Shown: positions 12,571 to 25,000 of the stretch, one piece after another
Numbering within the stretch: position 1 is the stretch's first letter
Layout: each line of letters starts with the position of its first letter
Source: Phellopilus nigrolimitatus
Lineage: Eukaryota > Basidiomycota > Agaricomycetes > Hymenochaetales > Hymenochaetaceae
DNA: 64,000 bases
NCBI GenBank assembly: GCA_021029095.1
Contig: JAJOHG010000056.1
Location: 1 to 64,000, forward strand
Direction: 5' to 3'
Made by a program: the position numbers and the translations under genes
The notes under the pieces: model-generated
Told to the model about the DNA's origin: nothing
Databases searched by the model: none
The model's input: the letters and a program-made list of their open reading frames with translations, nothing else

Positions 12571-13430
12571 TCGTATATAGACTATTAAGTGAGAGTAACG
12601 TCTTCCCGTTTTTCTTGCGAAGGGAATTTTATCGTTATCTTCTGTGTTTATTCGGGCACGGATTGCGCAGGATAGGAGAGAGTACTACAATATAGCGATT
12701 GTTCTGGATTGCTAGCTTATTTTTTTACAGCCAGTGAATTCTATTTAATTTCCGTAAAGCTCTAGAAAAAGGCGGAATAATAAGTCACTCATGATTGGCA
12801 CTGCCATTATCGAAAACCTTCAGTTAGACACATCGTATCATCTCGTGCTGGCATAGACACTAAGATTGATTGTACTAGCGAGAATGGACAAGCAAGAACA
12901 AGTGCTGTCAACTCCCGTTCTTGACAACGCAACTCACGACAGTTATAAGTGCCTACAGCCAGTTTTTGGACTTGTCTTCGTTGTTGTCTGCTGCCATCAG
13001 TGATGAGCCTATCGCTCCCCATAAGTCGGTCTAAGCCTTGACGTTGATGGTTTTGTAGTAGACATAGGTCTGGAGTCAGTGCAAGGTGATTCTCAAGTGA
13101 ACACAACGTTAGGTAGTTTATGCTGGGGAGCACTGGATTAGATAATACTCATTATTTGAAATTTGAAGCGGTCATCATTTGGGATACATTATGATATGGA
13201 TGGTTTCCTTCATACTTATTTCTTTTTGAAGTCTATTTTCGCGAGTCTGAGGGCAAGTCAAAGGCCAGCACCACTCAACACTGGCGCTCGGCAAATTCCG
13301 ACGCGTGCTTAGCTTTCATGAATCACCACAATTTCAGCACAACCCCACACCAAAGTGACGCCCGCATATTTACATGTAACCGCCCATTTATCACTTACCA
13401 ATCCACCCTCGTCCACGCGAAACATCGACT
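12571..13430. other. Intergenic region upstream of the SWIM-RING gene
   Basis: AT-rich sequence between repeat copy A and the SWIM-RING start. A minus-strand open frame (12807-13133) has no recognisable domain. The last 120 bases are CA- and C-rich, as expected for a fungal 5' leader. Confidence 0.45.
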
Positions 13431-14965
13431 ATGCCTCCCAGGGGAAAGCGGAGGCTTGAAGAAGACCAGTACGACGGGCCGACCTACTCTCACTATCCCA
13501 GCGCCGGGTATCCGTACATGTCTCAAGCGCCCTCCACATCCAGCAGGGTCACCGCATCATCATCCAAACTTCTTAACGCGCTGGATGGGCGCCCGAATAC
13601 CTCGTTTAAGAGCTCTGTGTCGGTGGTAGCGGACTTCGAAAAGCCGAAGCCGAAGCGCGCACGGAAGGATTGTAATGCGTCAGTGCAGGAGAAGCGTGAC
13701 GCGAGGTTCAAGAAGGCATGCCCGAAGAATATTCTCGATCGCGTTGAGAGAGTCATCTCGCAGAGGTATGAATGTTCGCTTTACTGGAAGCGCTGTAAAA
13801 AAGGCCAACAAGTTGGATAGGTTCTTTATGGTCGATAGAAGACGCGAAGGACAAGAACTTATGGAGGAGTTTAGCGTGCTGGGCTCAACAGGGAACGTGA
13901 GTTCTTTATTCTTCTCACCCCCAATCTTTATGAGTTGACTGGGTTTGTTAGGTTTATACTGTGACTATTGATAAGATTCCCTCGTGCAACTGTCCGTTCT
14001 TGTTCGTTGCAGCATCCAAATAATTAGTTTTGACCTCAGTGTTGTAGGCCCGGATGCGATAAAAGGAAATCATTGCAAACATATTGTATGTTACGTCTAC
14101 TACCTTCTCGTCCTATAATATATTTAACTATCTTCGACCTGCAGCTCTTCATATTTCTGAAAGGTACACTTACATGCTGGAACTATGCTGGAAGCGTTTA
14201 TAACTAGCGCAAATAGTGCTCCAAGTCCCGCAAGATTCCACACACTGGTTTCAAAAGTAAAATCCATGTACCTCATTGCCAGTCTAATGCCGCGATTGAT
14301 TCAATGACTTTTACCATCAGAGCGCTTTTAACGAGCGAACTCGAAGAAATTTTCCGTGATGCTCCTCCTGCCCCTAATGCCGTAGCAAAGGCGCAAGTCT
14401 GCGACGCCTACGCACACGCGTCAGGTCGGGTCTCGTCTTCTTCGAAGGTGTCTATCAGCAACGACGACGCAAGCAAGAAGCGTCGCATACCGGGAGTGGA
14501 GGACGATTGCCCGATCTGTTACGAGGGTATGCACAACGTGTCTGCGAGCACGCTGACATGGTGCGAGGAGTGTGGAAACGCGCTTCACAAGGAATGTTTC
14601 CAGCGATGTACGTCTCTAGTCTTCTAATTGGGCAGCAAGGATGATTACTGAAGGGTTTTTTTTGACAGGGGCGAAAACGAAGGCGAACAATTTGACCTGT
14701 GTGTTCTGCCGCGCGAAATGGGTCGTCGCGAGCAATAACAAAGGCAGAGGCCTAGCGAGGGTGACTAGTGAAGGGTACATCAATTTGAGCCAAGTAGCCG
14801 GTGTGAGCCCTAAGCGTGATACCAGCTCCTGTAAGTCTGCTGAAAATTGTTTGGGTACAAGATGACATAAGTGATAAATGACTAACCGGGTCTTGTGCAG
14901 ATTACCATGGACCGCGCAAAGGCCAACGCCACTATGGATATCAAAGCTACGAAGACGACGATTAA
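13431..14965 (+). CDS. SWIM zinc finger plus RING finger protein (putative E3 ubiquitin ligase)
   Basis: Nine exons: 13431-13765, 13821-13896, 13952-13991, 14048-14085, 14145-14163, 14217-14256, 14321-14607, 14669-14830, 14901-14965 (353 aa). A basic, Ser/Pro-rich N-terminus (PKPKRARK suggests a nuclear signal) is followed by the SWIM motif CNC-x8-CKH, assembled across the third intron from SCNC and PDAIKGNHCKHI. A RING finger follows: CPIC, CEEC, HKEC and CVFC in order. SWIM+RING proteins of the ZSWIM2/MEX type act as E3 ubiquitin ligases; that role here is inferred from the domains. Exon 5 is only 19 nt. The third intron has a weak donor (GTCCGT) but is needed to restore the SWIM cysteines. 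Confidence 0.82.
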
Positions 14966-15541
14966 GGCTATTGACTCATCGTTGAACGAAAAAAAATAGC
15001 CTTAATCTCATTGCATGAAAGGCATACAAAAGCTTAGGAGCGAAACCACAATGCTCCCTAAATAATGAGTACGAGCAGTCGCTTTACTTTTCTTTGATTA
15101 ATTTGCCAACTTCTCATTTTCACATTAGTAGCAACATTCCTTAGTAATTCCTTGATCACTCATGTTATGTATACCTTTCTTGAGAATGTGGCTTGCTATC
15201 GCGATGAAGCTTTATTTGATAAATTTGGAGTCTTGATGCTTGGTGAAATTTTGCGTTCTGGTGAACATACGGAATTGAGTCGGCGTATGTATTGTACTGA
15301 GAAACGGACTATCGCGACGACGATCGCGGACGCAAGTAGCGCGTGCAATAACCGCATGTGTTTGTCTTGCCTGGCTGAACCTCGTCATCCACATTTGATT
15401 TCCAATACTTGCTTTCATATTGGTCTGAGCTGACTGCCATCTACAATCCTGAGAGGAGAAATAACACCTTGTTCGACTAGGCTTTGACAAATTTTCCAGC
15501 GTCGTTTTCGTCCTCGAGATCTGTCCAAGTGTCAATTCAAG
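14966..15541. other. Intergenic region between SWIM-RING and nucleotidase-family genes
   Basis: About 575 bases with no supported gene. A minus-strand frame overlapping the next gene's 5' end (15212-15718) and a plus-strand frame at 15152-15433 have no recognisable domains. Confidence 0.5.
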
Positions 15542-18397
15542 ATGGCTACTACCATGCTTCCGATTTTGCACTTCAACGACGTCTACCGTGTCAACCCGCA
15601 AAAGCTCACAGGCGGTACGACGATCGATGTCACGCAGTTTGCGTACATGCTCGACGCGGTGCGCGCGGCATGGCCTGTGCGTACCGCAGTGCCAGATGCG
15701 CTCACGTTGGCGGTGCAACTCCCCGAGGAGCGCGAGGGTCTAGTGTTATTTTCAGGGGACCTCTTCGCGCCGTCGGTGGAGAGCTCGGTGACGCGGGGAA
15801 GTCATATGGTAGGTGTATTCGCACTCGAGCTATTAACTCTTGTCATATCGACAGACGTAGCTGATCATCGACTATGCATCCGTAGGTACCGGTTATAAAC
15901 GAGCTTGCGCCAGACGTTGCAGTGACAGGTGCGCCATCCAAGTCCAGATATCCGTGAATTGCGTTACGAAGGATTGATCTAATTTTCCTACTGGCTCTTG
16001 AGGGAACCATGACTTCGACTTCGGTACATTTGCTGCTTGACATAGACAGCACGGAGTCTGATGCGTATTGCGGTGATGCACTGCAGGCTACCCTCACCTC
16101 ACCAAGCTCTTAGAAGACACACGATTTGTGAGTTTTCTATGCTTAGTATTTTATGCAGACCGTCAAACTTAAGGGCACAAGTAGCCTTGGTTGTTGAGCA
16201 ACATCGTCGACACAGAGACCTCTAAGGTCCCAGATGGACTGCACCAGTTTCACATCATCGAGCGCTGTGGCGTGCGCATAGGTTTCATTGGGCTTGTAGA
16301 AAAGTGAGTCCTAGCGCTATATCGTGGTCCTTGAGTAAAAAGGTAGTAGCCGTGCTTAGGATATGGGCAAATTTAGGGAATGGATAACTACAGTGCCGGC
16401 GTGGCCATCGAACTTTAAGTACAAAGACATGGCTGGGGTCGCTTTAGAGTTGTCGGGGCGTCTGAGGGATCCAAGGGGTGAGCAGCGCTGCGACTTCATC
16501 ATCGCGCTCACGCACGCCCGGTACGTTCTGGCAATTACGTATTCTCTCCATACTAGAAATCTGAAATCTCACTCGCCAACAGCATACCGAACGTACGAGC
16601 TTTCGCGTACTGATATGCTCGAGATATTGTCTCACCTGGCTTAGGACATCGCACTTGCAAAAGCAGTTTCCGCGTGTTCACCCGACCATCAATTGCCCTC
16701 ATTCCCCATGACGCATGGCGCAGATCTCATTCTCGGCGGACATGATCACCTTTACTATGCGTCTCGGGGCGTCACTGCCTGGGAGGGGTACGACTTCTCC
16801 CAGGAAGTACTCGGCGCTGAACTCGACGAAGGCGATGTCCTCGTCGTGAAAAGCGGGACTGACTTCCGCGAGCTCAGCGAGGTCGTCCTTGAGCTAGTGG
16901 ACTCGCCCCTGGGAAGTGTACGGAAGAAGGTGATAAAGAGCATAAAAGGTACAATGCTGCGCTTTGGGCTTTGGACCTGTAACTCTATATCGACTTATCC
17001 CCCTTGTCCAATTACAATAGGAAAGCGACATGTAACGCAGTCGGATTCACCCTACTCGCAAAGGCTAAAAGACATCTTATCCAAAATCCTGGATTCGGTG
17101 TCCGATACTATGAAAAAACCTGTCTGCAAAGCAGCCGCACCTTTGGACCTTCGTTCTGAGCTTATTCGCACTGGAGAGGTCTGTACACCTTTGACGTATT
17201 GTGTCCGGAAGAATAGTGCTCATTGTGGCTTCGTCATCATTCTCCGATTTCATTCAGTCTGCATCGGGAGACTGGTTCGCGGACGTCATTTGGCACGCGT
17301 ACGACGACGCACTGTGTGTGATGGGCCGCGATGGTGCGGACGCGGTGTTCCTATGTGCAGGCGCGCTCCGCGGAGATACGATCTATGGCCCAGGTGAGCA
17401 ATTCTCTTTTTTTGTTTCAGTTTTACAGTTTTTATTTAAAGAAATTTCTCAAAGGGAATATAACCCTAGGTGATATATTAGAGATATTACCGTTCGAAGA
17501 TAGCATCGTTGTGCTCGAGCTAGACGGGCAGACAATCTGGGATGCGTTTGAGGCCGGCCTTTCAACATGGCCAGCACAGGAAGGGTATGCTCAAGTCGTG
17601 CCTGTCGCCTGACACGGTTTTCATTTGCGACCTTTATTTGTTCTGTTGTAGACGCTTCCCCGTCATAGCCGGCTTCCGAGTGACATGGGACTCGCGCAAG
17701 CCGCCCGGGCATCGCGTCCTAAATATCGCACTCGAGGTACAGAAGCGCGTGGATACACATAAGGCTGGGGATTCGACGCCGAATCTGTGTTTTGAGTATG
17801 AGGAGATCAGGCGTGAGGATGGGGACAGGAAATATGCTGTCGTCACGCGCGAGTACATGGCGGAAGGTCACGATGGCTTCGAATGCCTGAAGGACCAGAC
17901 AATGCTCGTTGACGACGAGCAGGGCCAGATGATGAGCCAGATCGTGCGCAAATATCTCCTCGGTGAGTGGCGTTCTAACGTGAGTGGTTATACACGTTCG
18001 ATTCATTTGTATTTCACCGCTAGGCTCGACGTACATCAAGAAGATGACAAATTCTTCTGTCGAAAAATCGGAGCCCGCACATTTGCATTCCGAGACGGAA
18101 AGTATGCTGCAGCGCGCAAAGGAGCGGGCAGGGCGCCTGACGCGGGAGACGTCGCAAAAGGCGCGGGAGCGCTGGCGACACGCGCTTGACGAGGTTCGCG
18201 CGATTGTGCATTCGTCTGCGCACTATCGGGCGCCCTTGAGCATCGCAAGCCGGGAACACATGACGTGTGTCGACTGCTTTGACGGAGAGCGCGCGAGGGT
18301 GGGTGAGCGTAGCGACCCCAAAGAAGATGATGAGGAACATCTACTTGTGATTTCTCCATTATTAGACGGCCGCCTGAAAGATGTTAGACATCAATAA
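15542..18397 (+). CDS. 5'-nucleotidase family metallophosphatase, cytosolic type
   Basis: Thirteen exons: 15542-15808, 15886-15928, 16003-16023, 16087-16127, 16185-16303, 16377-16520, 16583-16592, 16645-16948, 17021-17178, 17258-17393, 17455-17584, 17652-17962, 18024-18397 (685 aa). The calcineurin-like metal ligands appear in order: LHFNDVYRV near residue 10, FSGDLFAPS, GNHDFDFG and GGHDHLYY. The C-terminal 5'-nucleotidase domain follows, with FLCAGALRGD, GNITLGDILEILPFED and EGHDGFECL. The family hydrolyses 5'-nucleotides or related phosphate esters; the exact substrate is not predictable. There is no signal peptide, unlike secreted or GPI-anchored relatives, so a cytosolic location is inferred. 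The last about 130 residues form a charged helical tail. Two tiny exons (21 and 10 nt) are required: the first carries the GNHDFDFG metal-binding motif. Confidence 0.87.
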
Positions 18398-18549
18398 ATA
18401 AAATGTAGGCGAGCAGATTTTGTTGTACATGTAATAAAGTATGAAAAAGGCAGTGTATTTTGCTTTTCAAGTATTTAGTGTGACTCGACTATGCCGGAAC
18501 CTCAAGATGACTGATCTAACTTTATTGCGGTCCGCTTATCTAAGCCACT

Positions 18550-18555
18550 TATAAA
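18550..18555 (+). promoter_or_regulatory. TATA box of MBF1
   Basis: TATAAA 116 bases before the ATG at 18666, followed by a CT-rich leader typical of highly expressed fungal genes. Confidence 0.5.
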
Positions 18556-18665
18556 CGAATCAGCTAACCCCACACTGCTTTCCGTCACTCGCCTTAGAAC
18601 GTCTTAGAACATCTCGCTCTTCTACTCGCCATAGACTTTAGAAAACCCCTTCAATACTATCAACG

Positions 18666-19440
18666 ATGAGCAACGTCGAATGGGATTCCAAAACCGTTAT
18701 TGGCAGCAGAGGCATTCGCCCCACTGCAACCAAGAAACCGTCGGACTTGAATGGTGAGTAGCAGGCCCTTTCGTACCGCGCACACCTTTCTAACTCATCT
18801 TAATTCTCTAGCGGTACGTGCGACGGCAGCTGGAGCCTGTGGCGAGCATAGCTTGATGCCTATAAGCTTATACTGACGCCCTTCGGTCTGGAATGCAGGC
18901 ACGGCGATCAGGTGCGGTCCTTTCGACAGACAAGAAGGTCACAGGCGGCACGAACAAGGGCCATGTCGGTATGTGTCCTGGCTTCATTCGCAATGGATCC
19001 CGAGCTCACAGTGGCGCAGGCCCAGACCATCAGCGCATTGCCAAGCTCGATCGTGAAAACGAGGTAGCGCCACCACCAAAGGTGCTGCCGACAGTCGGAA
19101 AGGTGCGTCCTCATGCAAGCTGGGCGATGACGTGTCCCTCGCTTATGCTAGTTCTCTCTTTTCATCTTCTGTGCAATAAGGCGCTTTCGAATGCGCGTGC
19201 AGAGCTGAAGATGTCGCAGAAGGATCTTGCGCAGAAGGTCAACGAGAAGCCTTCCGTTATACAGGACTACGAGTCCGGAAAGGCCATCCCGAACCCGCAG
19301 ATCCTTGGTAAGCTTGAGCGTGCACTCAAAGTCAAGCTACGTGGTATGTCTCATGCACGCATGATTGCGTAGTATTTGTGCTAACATAGTATACAGGTAC
19401 CGACATTGGGAAGAAACTGGAGGGACCAAAGAAAACATAA
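18666..19440 (+). CDS. MBF1: Multiprotein-bridging factor 1 (transcription coactivator)
   Basis: Predicted exons 18666-18753, 18812-18813, 18899-18968, 19020-19102, 19181-19343, 19397-19440 give exactly 149 aa, the normal MBF1 length. The N-terminal MBF1 domain starts MSNVEWDSKTVIGSR and contains GPDHQRIAKLDRENE. The C-terminal Cro/C1-type helix-turn-helix spans roughly residues 80-135 (KMSQKDLAQKVNEKPSVIQD, then GKAIPNPQILGKLE). MBF1 bridges bZIP activators and TBP and also helps prevent ribosomal frameshifting. The second exon is only two bases (CG): it lies between a 58-nt intron ending CTCTAG and an 85-nt intron starting GTACGT, and it is needed to produce the conserved NAARR junction and keep the frame. 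An alternative acceptor after CCTATAAG is also in frame but inserts non-conserved residues. Confidence 0.95.
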
Positions 19441-19746
19441 TCTTCTTGTCCCTCCACCACCGACCTGCTGTTCTCTATTGAATAATCACCATTTGATCAT
19501 GTTCTCGTGTAATTCTTACCTTTAGACGTTAATGTCGTCGACCGCACCTACTGTCATGCATATTCACCCAATTGCACGTTTGTTCATCTTATAAGTAATC
19601 GGGTTAGAGAAAACAAATCTGCGTAAGTATACAATGGTGGTACGACAGGTGAGACAGCGATACATAAGCATAGCAAAAGATAAAGAAAATTAAGCTTAAG
19701 ATCAACCACCCTGTTCGTCTGGTGTTGTTCCCTAAAATATCAAATA
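19441..19746. other. Convergent 3' flanks of MBF1 and gamma-tubulin
   Basis: 306 bases between two convergent stop codons. AT-rich, consistent with 3' UTRs; no gene seen. Confidence 0.6.
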
Positions 19747-21610
19747 TCAGCGCGTATATTCTTCTGGGTATGCGACAAGACAAGCACGAACGTATGAAAT
19801 ATAATCTGGGCTCTCGCAAGCCTTGTATTCTTTCAACAGCTCCTCCACCGTTGCACTGGTATAGAACTCAATCAGCTTCTGCCTCTCAACACTGTAGGGG
19901 AAGTACGCACCGCGAATCATCAAATTCCTCAAGCCCATTCTCGAACATCTTCTCCTTCTTGTATTGCTCCAAGAACGCGTTGCGTTTCCGCAGACGATCA
20001 AACTGGTCGAGCATACGCTTGAAGAGCTGGGACGGGCAAACGATTGGTTAGTGCACGAAGTCCAGTCGGAACGCCCGCGGTATATGGACAAAGACACGCA
20101 CGGAAGCAATACTGGTGTGATTTGCGAGCATCAGTCCGCTCACGCGGTGGTTCGCGGTAATGTACGGTGACTTGCGCGTCAACGCGACCTGAATCGACGC
20201 CGGGCCCCATGGGATAAACGTCGCGAGCTGTCGTTCACGGATGCGCAAAAGCGATTGGTGGACCTAATGGCATATAATTGTCACTAAAAATAATATAACA
20301 GAAGGGGAACACGGTGAACACACGTCGGTAGGGTCGACTTCGCCCTGTATGATATTGAGGATAGAGATGTAGCATGCAGTCTTGCTCGGCTGCGTCGACA
20401 CCATGCGGTTCTTGGGCTGCAGCAACCGACGCATCACGTCAAGCACTGTCGTCCGGCGGATCGGTTTCGCCTACAGGACACCGTCATACTTCGGTTTTTG
20501 AGCATATACGTGCGATAGTTGGAGACGCACCTTGTCAATCTGGTCGCTCGTGAAGGGCGTGTACGACGTCATGAGGAAGTGGCAGCGCGGCGTTGGGATG
20601 AGCGACGCAATGATGCCGACGAGGTCGTTGTTCATGTAGCCAGGGTACCGGAGCGTCTGCGTGCTCGCAGCTATGACCGTCGACGCCTGTGTCAACGAAA
20701 AAGTAAGCACTTGACAGACCAAAGCCAAGAGCTAAATTAGGAGAAGTTACAAGCTGGTTCGTCTGGTCGAACGAGGTCGTCTGGAGGTGCAGCCGGTCGG
20801 CCGCGATGCGCGCGAGCGCGCCGTTGTCGAGCACGACGACCGAGTCCGCGTGGTTTACGAGGCGCTTGAGCGTGAGTAGCGAGTTGTACGGCTGCACGAC
20901 GACGTCGCCCTCCTGCGCGTTCGGGAAGACCGAGTACGTCTGGATGAGCTTCTTCGGGAACTTGTCGTTCAACCGCTCGAGCAGGAACGAGCCCAGCCCC
21001 GAGCCTGTCCCGCCCGCAATCGAGTGCATCATCATGAACCCCTGCAGACCACATGAGTATTTATGCACCGATGCGTTGGGAGAAAGAGCGTTCGAAGATG
21101 CACCTCGAGCGAGTCGCTCCCCTCGGCTTCGCGGTCGACCATCTCCATGACCTCTTCATATATCCGTTCGCCGGCAGCGTACCCCTGCGCCCAGTTGTTC
21201 CCCGCGCCGCCGCCGTCCTTCGACACAAAAATGTTCTCCGGGTTGTATAGGCTCGCGAATGGTGATGTCAGTATATTATTTATGACCTGAAGTCGGTTTC
21301 GTTTTCAATAAGTAGACAGGCGGAGGCAGATACGATTGGACGCACTCGGGGCTCGAGATCCACGAGAATCGCGCGCGGAATGTAGTGTTCGTCGTCCGCC
21401 TGATAAAAGAACACGTCTTTGCGGTCGCCGCCGTCCGTAGCCCACTCCTCCAGAATTCCTTCTTTGTTGATGCCATGCTCGGCGCACAGGCGTTGCCAGT
21501 ATACCGAGCCCACTGGTGAAGGTCAAGGCACAATGTCTACGCCAGAGAAATGGCGACTTACTCTGATTCCCACATTGTCCGAGCTGGACGGTCACGATCT
21601 CACGAGGCAT
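19747..21610 (-). CDS. Gamma-tubulin
   Basis: Nine exons: 21562-21610, 21346-21512, 21104-21286, 20751-21041, 20531-20686, 20324-20470, 20102-20263, 19911-20026, 19747-19855 (459 aa). The start is [16 protein letters not shown]. The tubulin GTP-binding signature is intact as [11 protein letters not shown]. The gamma class is shown by [21 protein letters not shown] sequence ([14 protein letters not shown]), [18 protein letters not shown] and the C-terminal [11 protein letters not shown]. Gamma-tubulin nucleates microtubules at the spindle pole body within the gamma-tubulin complex. Two details differ from the usual pattern: residues after CGNQ read MGSVYWQRL instead of the common IGMEFWKQL, and the protein continues about 15 residues past ESPDYI. 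The gene is convergent with MBF1. Confidence 0.95.
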
Positions 21611-22054
21611 GATAGAGAGCGGTGCCCGTCGAGGGCGTTAGTATGCCGATGCTGATCACAAGTAAGAATTGAGCAGGACGTCGTCTAAACGCGTCCACAA
21701 GACACGCTCGAATCAACACGTGCGCGACGCGTCTTCTATAAGCTTCATCGCATAGCGATCAAGACGACATTTTATTTCCGATCTAACTATGAAAACCTAC
21801 CGAGTAATTGCGACGATAACAACAAAAGGACGTATGCAAATGACATTGAGAATAGTTACGGGGAGAGTGCGAGGAATCAGCAGGACAGGGTGTGATGACA
21901 AGGGGAAAGAAAACATGGGGAAAGGGAGTAAACTATATAACCTTTAATGCGTTCTGGAGGATGAAGGGGCAGGGAAAAAAAGACAGGAATAGAAAAAATG
22001 AAAGAGAAAGAAGCCATTTATTCCGTATGTATTATTCGCGATAGACAGCAAGTT
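21611..22054. other. Intergenic region between gamma-tubulin and the nucleoporin
   Basis: About 440 bases. It holds the gamma-tubulin promoter on its left and the nucleoporin 3' flank on its right; both genes are on the minus strand. Purine-rich from 21890 to 22010. No gene seen. Confidence 0.55.
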
Positions 22055-25000
22055 TCACCGCTTCGCACCAGGCCCGCGCCTCGGCAGGCCCTTCATCTGC
22101 CGTTTGGGAGTGCCAGTCCCCGAAGTAGTCGAGGGCGGCGCCGCACCGATGTTGAACACTGTCCCGCCAGTAGACTGCCCGAACGCGAACGGGGTAGTCG
22201 CGGACGCGGGCGATTGCGGCAGCCCCGCAGCGGCACCCGCGGGCGAGGACGGCTGGCTAGCCCCAAAGCTGAACTGATTTCCGGGCGTGCCCGACGGTGC
22301 GTTAAAGGCAAAGGAAGGCCCGGAGGTGAAGGGACTGCTTGGCGTCGAGGCCGCCGCCGCCGCTGGCGCGGGCGCTCCGAACGAATTCGATCCATTCGGT
22401 GGTTGGCCAAAGCCAAACGGTGCCGCAAGAGAACCGCCTGACGGCGGCGCCGGTTGGCCGAAGGCGTTCGAAGGCGCACCAAATGCCGTCGCAGGCGGCG
22501 TTCCGCCCTCCGACTTCTGCCCAAAGGAGAATGTCGTGGAGATAGTCGGCGCGGACGCCGTGCGGTTGAAGTTGAATCCGTTGCCCGACGCCGTCGGCTT
22601 GCTCTCTTCTTTCGCTCCGAACGGGTGCGAAGTTGACGATGTCCCAGAGGGCTGACCGCCGAAAGGAAACATGGACGAGGACGAATTAGGCTGTCCAAAG
22701 GGGTTCACGGGCGTCGCACCAAGACCGAACGTCATCCCTCCCGCTGGCTTATTTTGGCCCGTTCCGTTCATATCCATCCGCGTCGGGCTTTCCTCCATGC
22801 TCATCCCCTCATCCGCCTTGGACGGGGGAGTAACAGACCTCGCTGCAGGTGCACTAAAGGCAAATTGGGACGCAGCCGGAGCGGCAGCGTTGTTCTCAGG
22901 CGCTTTCGCAGGCGCGCCGAAGCCAAAGCCTGTGCTACCTCCAGAAGACGGTGCAGCAGGCGCCCCAAACGTAAACGGGGAGCCTTTACGCTCCGTTCCC
23001 GAGGGTGGTGTTGCAGGCGGTGCGCCGAACCCGAACGGGTTCTTCGCAGTGTCCGCATTGGATGTAGTCGCAGCAGGCGCTGGGGGCGCTCCGAACGAAA
23101 ATCCACTGCCACCGGTATTGCCGAAAAGGGGCTTTGGCACAGTGGGCGAGTCGGTGGAAGAAGTAGGCGGGTTGCTTATTGATGCTACGACAGGGGGCGC
23201 ACCGAATGAGAATGAAGGCTTTTGTTCTGTGGTGCTAGTGGTAGTATTCTGGGCTGGCTGGGCTGGCTGGGTAGCTGAAGACGGGAAGGACGTGCCAGAA
23301 CTCGTCGCCGCCCCTGTGCCGAAAAGCGGTTTCGGTGCGCTGGCACCGGCAGTAGCACCGAAAGCGAAGAATGACGGCGGTGCAGACGGCTTACTCTCAG
23401 GCTCGGCAGGTTTCTCAGAAGCTACCTTAGGCGCGGACCCAAATGAAAATGCTGCAGACGTAGACGAGCCTGTTCCTGTAGGCGAGAAGCTCGACGGAGC
23501 TGCAGCGGCAGGAGTATCCTGTCCCCCAAATAGGTGCACGCTGGCCGGTCTGTTTCCCGCAGACGCCTCAGGTTTCTTAGCCGGAGCGCCGAAAAGCGGT
23601 GAGGGCAAGGGCGATGTGCTGCCGGCAGTCGCAGCCGGTTTCTGCGCGAAGCTGAACAGCGTCGATTTTGACTCGGCTGGCTGCGATGAATTGCCATTCT
23701 GTGTCGCTGGCGGAGCTTCCCCATTCCACAGAGGATTCTCTGGGTCCTTTACCGGTACTGGTGGAGAAGATCCACTTGCTGCTGGCACGGGAGACGGAGC
23801 GGCCGGTTTTTTTCCGGCAAGCAATGCAGAGTTCGCGAAGAAATTAGGAACCGTAGGCGTCACTGGAGTGCTGCCCGCCGAGTGAGAGTTTGCAAAAAAG
23901 TTTGGAATCGCAGGTGGGACAGAGGTCGTCGACAGGGCCGCGGGTGCTGGCGCAGAGAAATTCGACGGTGCGCTCGTCTCTTGCCTCGCCGGGACTGGCG
24001 GCACAGGAGTCGGCGGCACAACGGAAAGCTTAGGCAGGACTGGAGCGCCCTCGGCAGGGGCTGCCTTAGCTGCGGGGAACGCAGAAGCAGGGGGCTTGAT
24101 GAGCGACGGCGCCCCAGTCGGAGCCGCTGCGCTTTGGAACGGCTTAGGGGTCATTTTTTCCGCCGATTTGCCTAAAGAAAATGGAAGAGACATGATGGGC
24201 GGCTCCTTCGCTCTGGTATGATCATGTTGAATCGACGTCTCCTACAACGGAAGAAAGAAACATTAGTGAGATATCATTCTTAACTCTCGGTTCAAAGAGA
24301 ATATAGCCTACAGTAGTCGCAAACGAGAATCCCGCGGGAGCATCAAACACCGGCTTCTTCGCCTCCGCCTCCTTCGGGGATGCTTTCCTACCCTCTCCGT
24401 CGTCCATCATAGCTTTCTCGTCGGCGTCCTCACTTTCTTCGTCGTCGAAGGCCGCAGAGAACTTGTTCGACGTTCGCTTAAGAGGCACTGAACGCAGCCC
24501 CGCTTCGCGTGTGCGCGTTCGACCTACGCGGCCGTACGGCTGGTTGCGCTCAACCTGCGCACGCGCGGCAGACGATCTTGCGAATGGGTCATTTGGCGTA
24601 GGACCAGGTGCAGGTCCGGTTTTCTTCTTTTGTCCAGGCTCGTCCTCAGACCCCGAGGTCATGTGTGCGTAGACGCCGACGTCACGTTTGCGACCGCTTG
24701 CGCCTGCCTTCTCAATGTTCTCTTCATTGTCGCCGGTATTAAGGCCGGCGTGGTCCTGTTGTCCTTCCTCTTCGTCCGCTTTTCGGCGGCGCGCAAGTAA
24801 CTTGCTAAGCCCGCCCTTTCTGGCGTACGGCTTGCCATCGTCCTCGCCTCGATCTCTACCCTTACCCTTTGATTTGCCGGCCATGCCCAGGCTGGGCCTA
24901 ACCTCCCTGCCCTTCTTGGACATTGGGATGGGTACGTGGACACGCTTCGGCTTAAGGAAGTCTGGTATGACTTTGGCGTCTTTGTACCTAGATGGCATGA

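Noticed and set aside
22671..23885. 404-codon plus-strand open frame
   Set aside because: It lies entirely antisense to the FG-repeat exon of the nucleoporin; GC-rich repetitive codons keep the opposite strand open. The FSFG/FGAP units on the minus strand are the real signal.
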